From positions 1-32,091 of the forward strand of contig JAFAFW010000016.1 in assembly GCA_023423275.1 (NCBI GenBank): DNA of 32,091 nucleotides. The letters run 5' to 3'. The DNA comes from Pseudomonadota bacterium (GTDB lineage Bacteria > Pseudomonadota > Alphaproteobacteria > Rhizobiales > Hyphomicrobiaceae). The position numbers and the translations under genes were made by a program. Under the pieces are notes generated by a model. That model was not told the DNA's origin and ran no database searches. It saw nothing but the letters and a program-made list of their open reading frames with translations. Below, one piece after another: positions 13,794 through 21,856 of the stretch. Position 1 is the first letter of the stretch, and each line of letters begins with the position of its first letter.

Positions 13794-14582
13794 ATGTCCA
13801 AACTGCTGATTGCCTTGCGCTGGTACGCTGTTCTCTTCCTGCTGCCCCTTGCGTTGCACGGGGCCTGGTGGATGTCGAAAGACCATCCCGCGAGCTGGGG
13901 CCGGGCGGACTGGTCAAGCGCCCGCTTGTTGCAGCCCGCGTCGGCCACCAGGGAAGCGTCAGTCCGCGTGTTCAGCGCGCCTGCGGGACGCTGGAAGGGG
14001 TTGTTTTCGCATCACACCTGGATCGTCGTGAAGGAGAAGGGCGCATCGCAGTACACGCGTTTCGATGTGGTGGGCTGGGGGCGCCCGGTCCGGACCAATG
14101 GATGGGTGCCGGACGGCCGCTGGTACGGCAATACGCCGGAACTGGTTGCGGCCGTCGAGGGGCCTGTGGCTGAGCGGCTGATTCCGAAGATCAGGGCGGC
14201 CATTGCCGGCTATCCGCATGCCGGGCTCGGAGACTACAGGGTGTGGCCAGGCCCCAATTCGAATACCTTTGTTGCGTCGATTCTGGCTGCGATCCCCGAA
14301 GCGGGCATCGTGCTGCCGTCGAATGCCATCGGCAGGGATTTTCGCGACCGGCTCTTCTTTGCTGGCCTCAGTCCGACCCGGACAGGTATTCAGATTTCAG
14401 CGCTGGGCCTGTTCGGCCTCACGATTGCCTGGCAGGAAGGCATCGAGCTGAACGTGCTCGGACTGGTAGCGGGTGTCGATATCCGGCGATTGGCGGTTAA
14501 GCTGCCGGGCTGGGGCCCTCTATCGCTTGTTCCCTGGAGTTCGGCCGACAAGTCCTTGTCTGATAGCTCTCGAGCGGCCTGA
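13794..14582 (+). CDS. DUF3750 family membrane-anchored protein
   Basis: The protein has 262 residues with an N-terminal hydrophobic anchor at about 4-27 (L-L-I-A-L-R-W-Y-A-V-L-F-L-L-P-L-A-L). The body carries V-R-V-F-S-A-P-A-G-R-W-K-G, then H-T-W-I-V-V-K, R-F-D-V-V-G-W-G, W-P-G-P-N-S-N-T-F and P-S-N-A-I-G-R-D-F, the conserved stretches of DUF3750. The function is unknown. The H-T-W-I and P-N-S-N-T-F segments recall an NlpC/P60-like or papain-like periplasmic fold, which is speculative. Its stop lies 5 nt from the convergent yqgE stop, leaving no room for a separate terminator. Confidence 0.75.
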   Translation: MSKLLIALRWYAVLFLLPLALHGAWWMSKDHPASWGRADWSSARLLQPASATREASVRVFSAPAGRWKGLFSHHTWIVVKEKGASQYTRFDVVGWGRPVRTNGWVPDGRWYGNTPELVAAVEGPVAERLIPKIRAAIAGYPHAGLGDYRVWPGPNSNTFVASILAAIPEAGIVLPSNAIGRDFRDRLFFAGLSPTRTGIQISALGLFGLTIAWQEGIELNVLGLVAGVDIRRLAVKLPGWGPLSLVPWSSADKSLSDSSRAA

Positions 14583-14587
14583 CGCCA

Positions 14588-15202
14588 TCAGGCGTGACCG
14601 GCCGCGTTCACCAGATGCGTCGGGTCGATGCCGATCTTCGACATGGCGCGCTCGTACTTGTTCTCAATATCGAAATCGAAGACCAGATCCATGTCGGCGG
14701 GGCAATTCAGCCAGCCGTTGGACTGGATCTCGCTTTCGAGCTGGCCGGGCGCCCAGCCGGCATAGCCAAGCGCGAGAATGGCTTTGTCCGGCCCCTCACC
14801 AGTGGCCAGAGCCTTGAGAATATCGATGGTAGCGGTGAGGCAAACCTTGTCGTCGATGGATAGCGTGGAAGAGGGCGTGAAGTAATCGGAGCTATGCAAC
14901 ACGAAGCCGCGCTCCGGCTCCACCGGGCCGCCCAGATGAATAGCCATTTCCTGCAGATGCGGGGCCATGATGGCTTCTGCATCATCCTCGACGAGCTGCA
15001 GCCGTTCCAGAAGGTCCGGAAAATTGATGTGCGGGGCCCGCTGGTTGATGATCAGCCCCATCGCGCCTTCTGACGAGTGGGCACACATGTAGATGACAGA
15101 GCGCGCAAACCGCTTGTCGGCCATCGCAGGCATCGCGATCAGCAATTGCCCGTCGAAATAGCTGGCGGATGATGATTTACGGCTGCGACGCTTCGTTTTC
15201 AT
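14588..15202 (-). CDS. YqgE/AlgH family protein (DUF179)
   Basis: The protein has 204 residues with the family start Y-F-D-G-Q-L-L-I-A-M-P-A-M, then R-S-V-I-Y-M-C-A-H-S-S-E-G-A-M-G-L-I-I-N-Q. Later come I-H-L-G-G-P-V-E-P-E-R-G-F-V-L-H-S and A-L-G-Y-A-G-W-A-P-G-Q-L-E-S-E-I. The basic N-terminal tail (K-T-K-R-R-S-R-K-S-S) precedes the domain by about 15 residues. The biochemical role is unsettled; some members influence transcription of secreted polysaccharide genes. It is divergent from the DsbD-N gene. Confidence 0.92.
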   Translation of the reverse strand: MKTKRRSRKSSSASYFDGQLLIAMPAMADKRFARSVIYMCAHSSEGAMGLIINQRAPHINFPDLLERLQLVEDDAEAIMAPHLQEMAIHLGGPVEPERGFVLHSSDYFTPSSTLSIDDKVCLTATIDILKALATGEGPDKAILALGYAGWAPGQLESEIQSNGWLNCPADMDLVFDFDIENKYERAMSKIGIDPTHLVNAAGHA

Positions 15203-15291
15203 CGCTTGAGTCTAGCCCTACCTTCCTTGGCCTGTGAAGCGTTCATTTAAGGAATTGAGCGATATTGCCGCGGGGATCATCGGAACGTGAA

Positions 15292-15319
15292 TTGTCGCGC
15301 ACCTGTCACCCGATACATA
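15292..15319 (+). promoter_or_regulatory. Candidate promoter for the DsbD-N gene
   Basis: TTGTCG (15292-15297) and TACATA (15314-15319) are 16 bp apart and sit about 35 bp before the TTG start at 15354. The match to a sigma-70-type consensus is moderate only. Confidence 0.3.
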
Positions 15320-15353
15320 AGCTGGGGAGCCGACTGAACAAGAGGAGGCGCCG

Positions 15354-16217
15354 TTGGCAGCTTGGAAATACTGGGTTTTTGCCGGTATTGCAGGAGGTAT
15401 CACGTGGTCCGCTTTGGGCGGCGAGGCCAAGGCCGCGAGCGAGCTCACCACGCCTTGGGTCAAGGGACACAGCTATCAGGTCCGCCTGATCGCCGGAGCC
15501 GCCGCACGTGAGATCGGCGCGTCGCCGCACACGTATGCTGCGGTCGAGGTCCGAATGCCGAAGGGCTGGAAAACGTATTGGCGTTCGCCCGGCGACGCCG
15601 GCGGCATGCCCCCGCGCTTCGACTGGACTGGATCCTCCAATCTGACCAGTGCAGAAGCCCTCTTTCCCGCGCCCGAACGGCATAAGGATGCGGTCGGAGA
15701 TGCGATTGGCTACTCCGGTTCGGTGCTGTTTCCCATTGAGGTCCAGCCTGAGGACAAGGCAAAGCCGGTCGAACTGAAACTCGGCATGGAATTCGGCGTC
15801 TGCCGCGAGATTTGTATTCCCGCCGAAGCCGCGTTGTCTCTGACGATCCCGCCAGCGGCGGCTCCCGTATCATCGGAGATCGATCGGGCTTTGGCCGTCG
15901 TGCCGCGTCATCAAGCCGATCGATTGGCCAGCGATCCGAAGCTCGATGAGATCGTCCTGCGTACCGATGGCGGCAAACCGCGATTGGTCATCGAGGCGAC
16001 GTTCCCGAATTCGGGCGTGACGGGCGATTTGTTCGTGGAGGCGCCGGATGCGATCTATTTGCCTGTACCCCAGAAGGTTGGTCAGGGGCCGGACGGCGCG
16101 CGCTTCGAAGTGGATCTTTCCGAATATCCGGAGGTTCCGAACCTGAAGGGCAAGCCTTTGACGGTGACGATGGTCTCCAGCTCCGGTCAGTCCGAGGCCA
16201 CCTGGGTCATGAAGTGA
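15354..16217 (+). CDS. Secreted protein with DsbD N-terminal (thiol-disulfide) domain
   Basis: The 287-residue protein starts at TTG 15354, set by AGGAGG six bases upstream. A signal peptide (about 1-27, ending A-K-A) directs it to the periplasm. The body resembles the immunoglobulin-like N-terminal domain of DsbD: V-R-M-P-K-G-W-K-T-Y-W-R-S-P-G-D-A-G at about 66-83, and E-F-G-V-C-R-E-I-C-I-P-A-E-A with C150 and C154. In DsbD this domain passes electrons to periplasmic disulfide isomerases and cytochrome c maturation proteins. Here it stands alone without the transmembrane or thioredoxin domains, so its electron donor must be encoded elsewhere. The peroxiredoxin downstream may be a functional neighbour. 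Confidence 0.8.
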   Translation: MAAWKYWVFAGIAGGITWSALGGEAKAASELTTPWVKGHSYQVRLIAGAAAREIGASPHTYAAVEVRMPKGWKTYWRSPGDAGGMPPRFDWTGSSNLTSAEALFPAPERHKDAVGDAIGYSGSVLFPIEVQPEDKAKPVELKLGMEFGVCREICIPAEAALSLTIPPAAAPVSSEIDRALAVVPRHQADRLASDPKLDEIVLRTDGGKPRLVIEATFPNSGVTGDLFVEAPDAIYLPVPQKVGQGPDGARFEVDLSEYPEVPNLKGKPLTVTMVSSSGQSEATWVMK

Positions 16218-16329
16218 ATGGTACCGGACTTTGCTGCTGACGGACTTGGATCGTCAGGAAAGAGCATATAGGGTCCTGGCTCGCGCCCGGTCTCGGGCGC
16301 CTTCAAATGGTGCGGTTCGGAGGATTTCG

Positions 16330-16818
16330 ATGACGATCAAGGTGGGTGACAAGCTGCCCGAGACGACGTTCACGGTGATGGGAGACGAAGGGCCGAAGCA
16401 GGTCAGCACGGCTGACGTATTCAGCGGAAAGAAGGTGGCTCTGTTCGCCGTGCCGGGCGCCTATACGCCGACCTGTCACAAGCAGCATATGCCGGGATTC
16501 GTCGCCAACTCGGATCAGTTCAAGGGCAAGGGCATCGACACGATCGCCTGCACGTCCGTGAACGATATTTTCGTGCTGACGCAGTGGTCGAAGGACTCCG
16601 GCGCCGACGGAAAGATCACCATGCTGGCCGATGGCAGTGCCGATTTCGCGAAGAAGATCGGTCTTGAGATCGACCTTACCGCGCGCGGCCTGGGTGTCCG
16701 TTCGAAACGGTATTCGATGGTCGTCGACAACGGTGTCGTCTCGGTCCTCAACGTCGAGGATGCGCCGCCACAGCACGACAAGTCGAGCGCAACGGCTCTG
16801 CTGGCGTGCAAGCTCTGA
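16330..16818 (+). CDS. Prx5-type peroxiredoxin
   Basis: The 162-residue protein starts at ATG 16330 behind GGAGG; an in-frame start at 16231 has no Shine-Dalgarno. It reduces hydrogen peroxide and alkyl hydroperoxides. The peroxidatic cysteine is C49 in V-P-G-A-Y-T-P-T-C-H-K-Q-H-M-P-G-F. Further family marks are V-N-D-I-F-V-L-T-Q-W and L-A-D-G-S-A-D-F-A-K-K-I-G-L-E. Length and ending match the PRX5/AhpE-like atypical 2-Cys group with glutaredoxin- or thioredoxin-dependent recycling. Confidence 0.93.
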   Translation: MTIKVGDKLPETTFTVMGDEGPKQVSTADVFSGKKVALFAVPGAYTPTCHKQHMPGFVANSDQFKGKGIDTIACTSVNDIFVLTQWSKDSGADGKITMLADGSADFAKKIGLEIDLTARGLGVRSKRYSMVVDNGVVSVLNVEDAPPQHDKSSATALLACKL

Positions 16819-16857
16819 TGTGACTAGAGCGCTTCCTCCTCACTCGGAAACGCTCTC

Positions 16858-16959
16858 TTGTCATCCCGGAATTTCGCGTGAGCGAAATATCCGGGACCCA
16901 GGTGGGATTTCCGTCTGCCTGGGTCCCGGCTCTCCGCTTCGCTCCGGCCGGGATGACAA
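16858..16959. repeat. Palindromic dispersed-repeat-like element
   Basis: The outer arms TTGTCATCCCGG (16858-16869) and CCGGGATGACAA (16948-16959) are exact complements. Inside lie TTTCGC-GTGA-GCGAAA (16872-16887) and the perfect 12-bp pair CCGGGACCCAGG (16891-16902) / CCTGGGTCCCGG (16918-16929). The nested stems give a branched fold. Similar TGTCATCCCGG elements are scattered in many alphaproteobacterial genomes. It sits between convergent prx and rnhA and could also serve as a terminator. Confidence 0.85.
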
Positions 16960-17010
16960 ATGGAAGGTTCGATCTAAATCGGCGGCGTGGGTAGGAGGTT
17001 CGCCTTGCTC

Positions 17011-17472
17011 TCACGCCGTTCCGTTTTCGCGCATCGTGCGAATAGCTTCGCGTGCCAATTCATCCGCTCGTTCGTTCTCGACGTTGCCGGCGTGGCCTTT
17101 GACCCAGTGCCAGTTGATCTTGTGACCGCCGAGAGCCGCATCGAGGCGCTGCCATAGCTCGACGTTCTTGACCGGTTTCTTGTCTGCTGTGCGCCAATTG
17201 TTGCGCTTCCACGAGTGGATCCAGCTCATGATGCCATTCCGCAGATAGGCGCTGTCCGTATACAGGTCGACGTTGGACGGGCGCTTGAGCGCTTCGAGCG
17301 CCTGGATCGCCGCCATCAGCTCCATCCGGTTATTGGTGCTTACGGCTTCGCCGCCGTTGAGCTCCTTGCGGTGCGTTCCCGACGTCAGGATCGCGCCCCA
17401 GCCGCCCGGTCCCGGGTTTCCCGAGCATGCGCCGTCCGTATAGATGACAACCGATGGCCGTTGGCTGCTCAT
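17011..17472 (-). CDS. rnhA: Ribonuclease HI
   Basis: The 153-residue protein is normal length. It cleaves RNA in RNA-DNA hybrids. D13 in I-Y-T-D-G-A-C-S-G-N-P-G, E51 in N-N-R-M-E-L, D73 in L-Y-T-D-S-A-Y and D137 in N-E-R-A-D-E-L-A form the active site, and K-G-H-A-G-N supplies the flexible-loop histidine H127. The start codon overlaps the thrB stop by one base (TGATG), so it is translationally coupled and is the last gene of the ispH-thrB-rnhA operon. Confidence 0.97.
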   Translation of the reverse strand: MSSQRPSVVIYTDGACSGNPGPGGWGAILTSGTHRKELNGGEAVSTNNRMELMAAIQALEALKRPSNVDLYTDSAYLRNGIMSWIHSWKRNNWRTADKKPVKNVELWQRLDAALGGHKINWHWVKGHAGNVENERADELAREAIRTMRENGTA

Positions 17473-18437
17473 CAGGCCTCCAGGCCGTATTCGCTTGGCG
17501 TTTTGACGGCGCGGTGGAAGCGCATGCGGCGCAGGTAGTCGATCGGATTATGCGGCTTCACCAGCGCATTCGGCGGGGTATTTAGCCAGTCGTAGGCGCG
17601 GGTGAGCAGGAACCGCAGTGCGCTGCCGCGGGCCAACAAGGGCAACGCCTGCCGTTCAGCGGCATTCAGCTCGCGGACGGAGCGATAGCCTTTCAGCAAG
17701 GCGCGCCCCTTCGTGAGATTGAAGGCGTAGTCCGGTTCGAAGCACCACGCATTCAGGCATATGGCGACGTCGTAGGCGAGGAAGTCGTTGCAGGCGAAGT
17801 AAAAGTCGATCAGACCGGAAAGCTCGTTGCCGCGGAAGAACACGTTGTCGGGAAACAGATCGGCGTGGATCACGCCGGCCGGCAGAGCGTTTGGCCAGTT
17901 GGGTAAAAGATCATCGAGTTCACGGCGTATTTCGGCACGCAGGCCGCCAGACACCTCGTCGGCACGGGTGTCGAAGCGCTCGAAAAGGGTGGTCCATCCG
18001 GCTGGCCCCAGAGCATTGGCCCGGCGGATTGTGTAATTCTGCCCTGCCAGATGCAGCTTCGCCAGCGCTTGCCCCACGGCATGGCAGTTGTCCGCTTGCG
18101 GCTTACGCAGCCAAACTCCGTCCAGGAACGTGACGAGCGCAGCGGGACGCCCGGCAAGCTCGCGCAGCATCGCCCCTTGCTGATCGCGCACAGGGGTGGG
18201 GCAAGAGATCCCGGCGTTGGCCAGGTGCTCCATCAGGCCGAGGAAAAACGGAAGGTCCTCACGCTGCACGCGCTTCTCATAGAGCGTCAGGATAAACCGG
18301 CCCTGCGTGGCCTGAACGAGATAGTTGGTATTCTCCACGCCTTCGGCGATGCCCTTGTAGGACAACAAATCGCCCAGCCCGTAGCTGGCGATGAAGCGCG
18401 CAAGATCTTCGTCGGAAACCTCGGTGTAGACCGCCAT
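17472..18437 (-). CDS. thrB: Homoserine kinase (APH-fold ThrB type)
   Basis: The protein has 321 residues. It phosphorylates homoserine for threonine synthesis. The sequence follows the aminoglycoside-phosphotransferase-like ThrB used by alphaproteobacteria rather than the GHMP kinase: Y-K-G-I-A-E-G-V-E-N-T-N-Y-L-V, then R-F-I-L-T-L-Y-E-K-R, and the catalytic loop G-V-I-H-A-D-L-F-P-D-N-V-F-F, then G-L-I-D-F-Y-F-A-C. It lies 3 nt downstream of ispH and runs into rnhA. Confidence 0.95.
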   Translation of the reverse strand: MAVYTEVSDEDLARFIASYGLGDLLSYKGIAEGVENTNYLVQATQGRFILTLYEKRVQREDLPFFLGLMEHLANAGISCPTPVRDQQGAMLRELAGRPAALVTFLDGVWLRKPQADNCHAVGQALAKLHLAGQNYTIRRANALGPAGWTTLFERFDTRADEVSGGLRAEIRRELDDLLPNWPNALPAGVIHADLFPDNVFFRGNELSGLIDFYFACNDFLAYDVAICLNAWCFEPDYAFNLTKGRALLKGYRSVRELNAAERQALPLLARGSALRFLLTRAYDWLNTPPNALVKPHNPIDYLRRMRFHRAVKTPSEYGLEA

Positions 18438-18440
18438 GGC

Positions 18441-19457
18441 TCAAACGCCTGCTGCCCGCTTGCGCGGCGTGGCATCGTCGCGGAGTTCGCGGGGAACGTT
18501 GAAGGCGATGTTCTCCTGCGCGGTGCTGACCAATTCGACTTTGACCTCAAAACGGTCCCGGAAGGCATCGACGATCTCGTCGACGAGGACCTCCGGAGCC
18601 GAAGCACCGGCCGTTACGGCGATGGTTTGCACGCCCTCAAAGTCGTTCCAGTTGATATCGGATGCGCGCTGCACCAGCATGGCCCGTGGGCATCCTGCCC
18701 GCTCGGCGACCTCGACAAGCCGGACCGAATTCGAGCTGTTCGGGGCTCCGACGACCAGGAAGCGCTCGACCTTCGGCGCGACGGCCTTGACGGCGGCCTG
18801 TCGGTTCGTGGTGGCGTAGCAGATGTCCTCCTTCGCCGGTCCGACGATCTCGGGGAAGCGCTGCTTCAGAACGCTCACAATGGCCGCCGTGTCGTCGACG
18901 GACAACGTCGTCTGCGTGGCGTAGGCCAACATTTGCGGATCGTGCGGGACAAAGACCTTGGCATCATCGATGGTCTCGACCAGCGCGACAGCGCCTTCGG
19001 GAAGCTGTCCCATCGTGCCAATGATCTCGGGATGACCGGCATGGCCGATCAAAACGATCTGACGTCCACCTTCGAAGTGGCGGTGGGCCTCGCGGTGGAC
19101 TTTAGAAACCAGGGGACATGTCGCATCGAGCTGGAACATGTTGCGCGCTTTCGCCGCCGCAGGCACCGACTTAGGCACCCCGTGTGCCGAGAAAATCACA
19201 GGGGCGTCGGTTTCTGGAATCTCGTCCAGTTCCTCCACAAAAATGGCGCCTTTCGCCCTGAGGGATTCCACGACGAATCGGTTGTGAACGATCTCGTGGC
19301 GTACGTAGACAGGGGGGCCGTACTTGGCCAAGGCAAGCTCGACGATATGGATGGCGCGGTCGACGCCGGCGCAGAACCCCCGGGGGGCCGCCAGTATCAA
19401 CGTTAATTTTGGCCTCGATCGCCCGGAGTGTAGGTCAGAGGCTTGAGATGCGGACAT
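18441..19457 (-). CDS. ispH: 4-hydroxy-3-methylbut-2-enyl diphosphate reductase
   Basis: The protein has 338 residues. It is the last enzyme of the MEP isoprenoid route, producing IPP and DMAPP through a [4Fe-4S] cluster. Cluster cysteines are C29 (R-G-F-C-A-G-V-D), C114 (D-A-T-C-P-L-V) and C213 (D-I-C-Y-A-T-T-N-R-Q). H-E-I-V-H-N and A-P-N-S-S-N-S-V-R-L are also in place. About 20 residues precede the usual N-terminus. It heads the ispH-thrB-rnhA operon, and 19458-19664 upstream is the divergent promoter region with no gene that I can support. Confidence 0.97.
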   Translation of the reverse strand: MSASQASDLHSGRSRPKLTLILAAPRGFCAGVDRAIHIVELALAKYGPPVYVRHEIVHNRFVVESLRAKGAIFVEELDEIPETDAPVIFSAHGVPKSVPAAAKARNMFQLDATCPLVSKVHREAHRHFEGGRQIVLIGHAGHPEIIGTMGQLPEGAVALVETIDDAKVFVPHDPQMLAYATQTTLSVDDTAAIVSVLKQRFPEIVGPAKEDICYATTNRQAAVKAVAPKVERFLVVGAPNSSNSVRLVEVAERAGCPRAMLVQRASDINWNDFEGVQTIAVTAGASAPEVLVDEIVDAFRDRFEVKVELVSTAQENIAFNVPRELRDDATPRKRAAGV

Positions 19458-19664
19458 AACCGTGTGACGGTCCTTGGCAATGATTCCATTTCGTAGCTAC
19501 GCGCTTGATTGCTCCGTGTCGAGTGAGTTGGCCAGTGGCCTGATCGCTGCGACACGTGCTCCCACGCCTGTTGCCATGCCGCACGACGCGATGGCACTGG
19601 ATGCGGGTGATCTTTCCGTAGCTTATACAGGTGCAAGTGGTGAACCCGTGAGGCAAATTCATCC

Positions 19665-20303
19665 ATGACGGCTACGGGACGCGCCCTTCTTCAAATCGCG
19701 GCTGTCGGCTTGCTTGCCGGCACGCTTGCAGGCTGTGGGATGTCCAGCCTGACGTCCGGCCTCGGCGGAGGTGCATTCGGCGGCTCGTCGACGCCGCAGT
19801 CGGCCTCGGTGAGCGAAGAGCAGCTCTTGTCGGCCGCCAAGTCGGATTACGGCGCCACGGGCGCAACCGGCAGCGACGTCGCCATGGGCTGCCCGCGCTT
19901 CCTGGTCTGGCCGCGCGATAACAACCTGACGATCTACGAACAGGGTCGCGTCGGCGACGGGATGGCCGTGATGCATCGCGGTGAGATCACCAAGACCGCC
20001 CGTGAATGCCAGATCGAGTCCGGCCGCGTGACGGTGAAATACGGCTTCTCTGGCCGTGTCCTGCTGGGACCGCGCGGTCAGGACGGCACCGTCAGCCTGC
20101 CGCTCAATGTGTTCGTCACGGATGCCAGCCGCCAAAGGGTGGCGCAGGACAAGGCCAGCGTGAGCGTCTCCGTTGCGGTCGACCGGCCGATCGGATACTT
20201 CTCGATGGTCAAGACGGTCAGCTTCCAGATCCCGGAAGGCACGCGGCCGAGCGAATATGAAGTCTTCGTGGGCTTCGATCGCGATGTGCCGAATTCCGGC
20301 TGA
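19665..20303 (+). CDS. Putative lipoprotein of unknown family
   Basis: The protein has 212 residues. A lipoprotein signal ends L-A-G-T-L-A-G-C with the acylated C24, so the mature protein is anchored in a membrane. A glycine/serine-rich linker follows to about residue 50. The rest (D-V-A-M-G-C-P-R-F-L-V-W, then Y-G-F-S-G-R-V-L-L-G-P-R-G-Q, I-P-E-G-T-R-P-S-E-Y-E-V-F-V-G-F-D) looks like a beta-rich periplasmic domain. I do not recognise the family. It is separated from gcvT by the glycine riboswitch leader. Confidence 0.8.
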   Translation: MTATGRALLQIAAVGLLAGTLAGCGMSSLTSGLGGGAFGGSSTPQSASVSEEQLLSAAKSDYGATGATGSDVAMGCPRFLVWPRDNNLTIYEQGRVGDGMAVMHRGEITKTARECQIESGRVTVKYGFSGRVLLGPRGQDGTVSLPLNVFVTDASRQRVAQDKASVSVSVAVDRPIGYFSMVKTVSFQIPEGTRPSEYEVFVGFDRDVPNSG

Positions 20304-20414
20304 CATCGCCTTTTAGATCGGTGAAAGCGGCGGGCCTGAGATTTCCGGGAAGGCTTATGATCCCGGATTGACTTAGCCGCTGTGCGCCGTATCCTGATCG
20401 GATTGCCAGTCGAG

Positions 20415-20630
20415 ACTTGCGGAAGAGGTCGGCAGCGTGTTCGCGTAATGCCGGCGCCGAAGGAGCAACCGCCCCGGAACCTCTCAGGCAGAAGGACCGC
20501 AAGTTGATGGCGCTCTGGAAAGAGATCGAGGCGGTTTTCCGTCCGATCCACCGAAGGGGTTAAGGTCCCAGCCGATTCCCAGTATCGGCGCCGGACTGAA
20601 TCTCTCAGGTCCCGAGACAGAGGGGGCTCG
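20415..20630 (+). ncRNA. Tandem glycine riboswitch
   Basis: Two aptamers lie head to tail. The first has GGAAGAGG (20421), GCGCCGAAGGAGCAA (20454) and AACCTCTCAGGCAGAAGGACCGC (20479-20500). The second has GGAAAGAGA (20517), CCACCGAAGGGG (20549), then AATCTCTCAGGTCCCGAGACAGAGGGG (20599-20625). These are the conserved GCCGAAGG...CTCTCAGGC..A.GGAC cores of the glycine riboswitch class. The short linker of about 15 nt is typical of cooperative tandem forms. It precedes the glycine cleavage operon and should switch it on with glycine. Confidence 0.93.
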
Positions 20631-20664
20631 TTAGCGGGTGCAGGTGTGCCCGTGATCTGAGCCC
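20624..20664 (+). promoter_or_regulatory. Riboswitch expression platform hairpin
   Basis: GGGCTC (20624-20629) pairs with GAGCCC (20659-20664), enclosing a smaller CGGG/CCCG stem (20635-20638 and 20649-20652). The GGGCTC arm overlaps the last aptamer bases, so aptamer folding and this hairpin are likely exclusive. No U-tract follows, which suggests control of translation of gcvT (ATG 20690) rather than termination. Confidence 0.45.
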
Positions 20665-20689
20665 TGTGAGATGTCGGGACCGCGAGAGC

Positions 20690-21829
20690 ATGACTGCACA
20701 ACAGCCTGCCGAACCCCTCAAGCGCACGCCGCTTTACGATCTTCATGTCGAGCTTGGCGCCAAGATGGTGCCGTTCGCCGGATACGACATGCCGGTGCAG
20801 TATCCGCTCGGCGTGCTGAAGGAGCATCTTTGGACGCGCGAAAAGGCGGGTCTGTTCGACGTCTCCCACATGGGGCAGGCGCTCCTGATCGGCCCGGACC
20901 ATGCGACGACGGCGGCGGCGATCGAAGCACTCATTCCTGCCGATATTCTCAATCTGAAGCCGGGTCAGCAGCGCTATTCGCAGCTTCTGAATGATAAGGG
21001 CGCGACCATCGATGACCTGATGGTGACGCGCCCGCTGGAGCCGTCCGAGGACGGAAAGCTCCTGCTCGTGGTCAATGCGTCCCGTAAGGATGTCGACTAC
21101 CCCTATATTTCAGAACGGTTGCCGGCATCGGTGAAGCTGCAGCCGCTGCCGGATAAAGCGCTGATGGCGCTGCAGGGACCTGCCGCCGGTGCGGTGCTTT
21201 CGAAGCTCGCTCCAGCCGCGGGCGAGATGGGCTTCATGGCCGCGCGCAACATGAAGGTGGGCGGCTTCGATTGCCACATCAGCCGCTCTGGGTACACGGG
21301 CGAGGATGGCTACGAGATTTCTGTTGCCGCCGATAACGCCGTTGCGCTGGCGCGTGCGCTCCTTGCCGATCCCGATGTCCAGCCGATAGGTCTCGGCGCG
21401 CGCGACTCGCTGAGGCTGGAAGCCGGGCTCTGCCTTTACGGTCATGAACTCGACGAAACGACCTCGCCGGTTGAAGCCAATCTCGTCTGGTCGATCCAGA
21501 AGCGGCGTCGCGAGGGCGGCGGCTTCCCTGGTGCGGATCGCATTCAGCGCGAGCTCAAGGACGGCACCGCGCGGAAACGTGTCGGCATCAAGCCGGAAGG
21601 CCGCGCGCCTGCCCGCGACGGCACCGAGATCCAGACCCTGTCCGGCGAACATATCGGCGTGATCACATCGGGTGGTTTCGGCCCGACTGCGAATGGCCCG
21701 ATTGCGCTGGGCTACGTTGCTTCGGAACATGCCAAGTCCGGCACCGAGATCCAGCTCATCGTTCGCGGCAAGCCCATGCCTGCGCGCATTGTCGACCTGC
21801 CTTTCGTTCCCAACCGCTATCACCGCTAA
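20690..21829 (+). CDS. gcvT: Aminomethyltransferase, glycine cleavage T protein
   Basis: The 379-residue protein starts at ATG 20690; an in-frame GTG at 20666 would add 8 residues inside the riboswitch platform and is less likely. It transfers the methylene group from the H protein to tetrahydrofolate and releases ammonia. Family marks are R-T-P-L-Y-D-L-H-V-E-L-G-A-K-M-V-P-F-A-G-Y-D-M-P-V-Q-Y, then L-F-D-V-S-H-M-G-Q, G-Y-T-G-E-D-G-Y-E-I, and G-L-G-A-R-D-S-L-R-L-E-A-G-L-C-L-Y-G. It is the first gene of the riboswitch-controlled gcvT-H-PA-PB operon. Confidence 0.96.
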   Translation: MTAQQPAEPLKRTPLYDLHVELGAKMVPFAGYDMPVQYPLGVLKEHLWTREKAGLFDVSHMGQALLIGPDHATTAAAIEALIPADILNLKPGQQRYSQLLNDKGATIDDLMVTRPLEPSEDGKLLLVVNASRKDVDYPYISERLPASVKLQPLPDKALMALQGPAAGAVLSKLAPAAGEMGFMAARNMKVGGFDCHISRSGYTGEDGYEISVAADNAVALARALLADPDVQPIGLGARDSLRLEAGLCLYGHELDETTSPVEANLVWSIQKRRREGGGFPGADRIQRELKDGTARKRVGIKPEGRAPARDGTEIQTLSGEHIGVITSGGFGPTANGPIALGYVASEHAKSGTEIQLIVRGKPMPARIVDLPFVPNRYHR

Positions 21830-21856
21830 GCCTGACAACGGAGAGAGACTGACCCA

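Noticed and set aside
18051..19406. A 451-codon open frame across thrB and ispH
   Set aside because: It is antisense to two well-identified genes and shows no recognisable motif.
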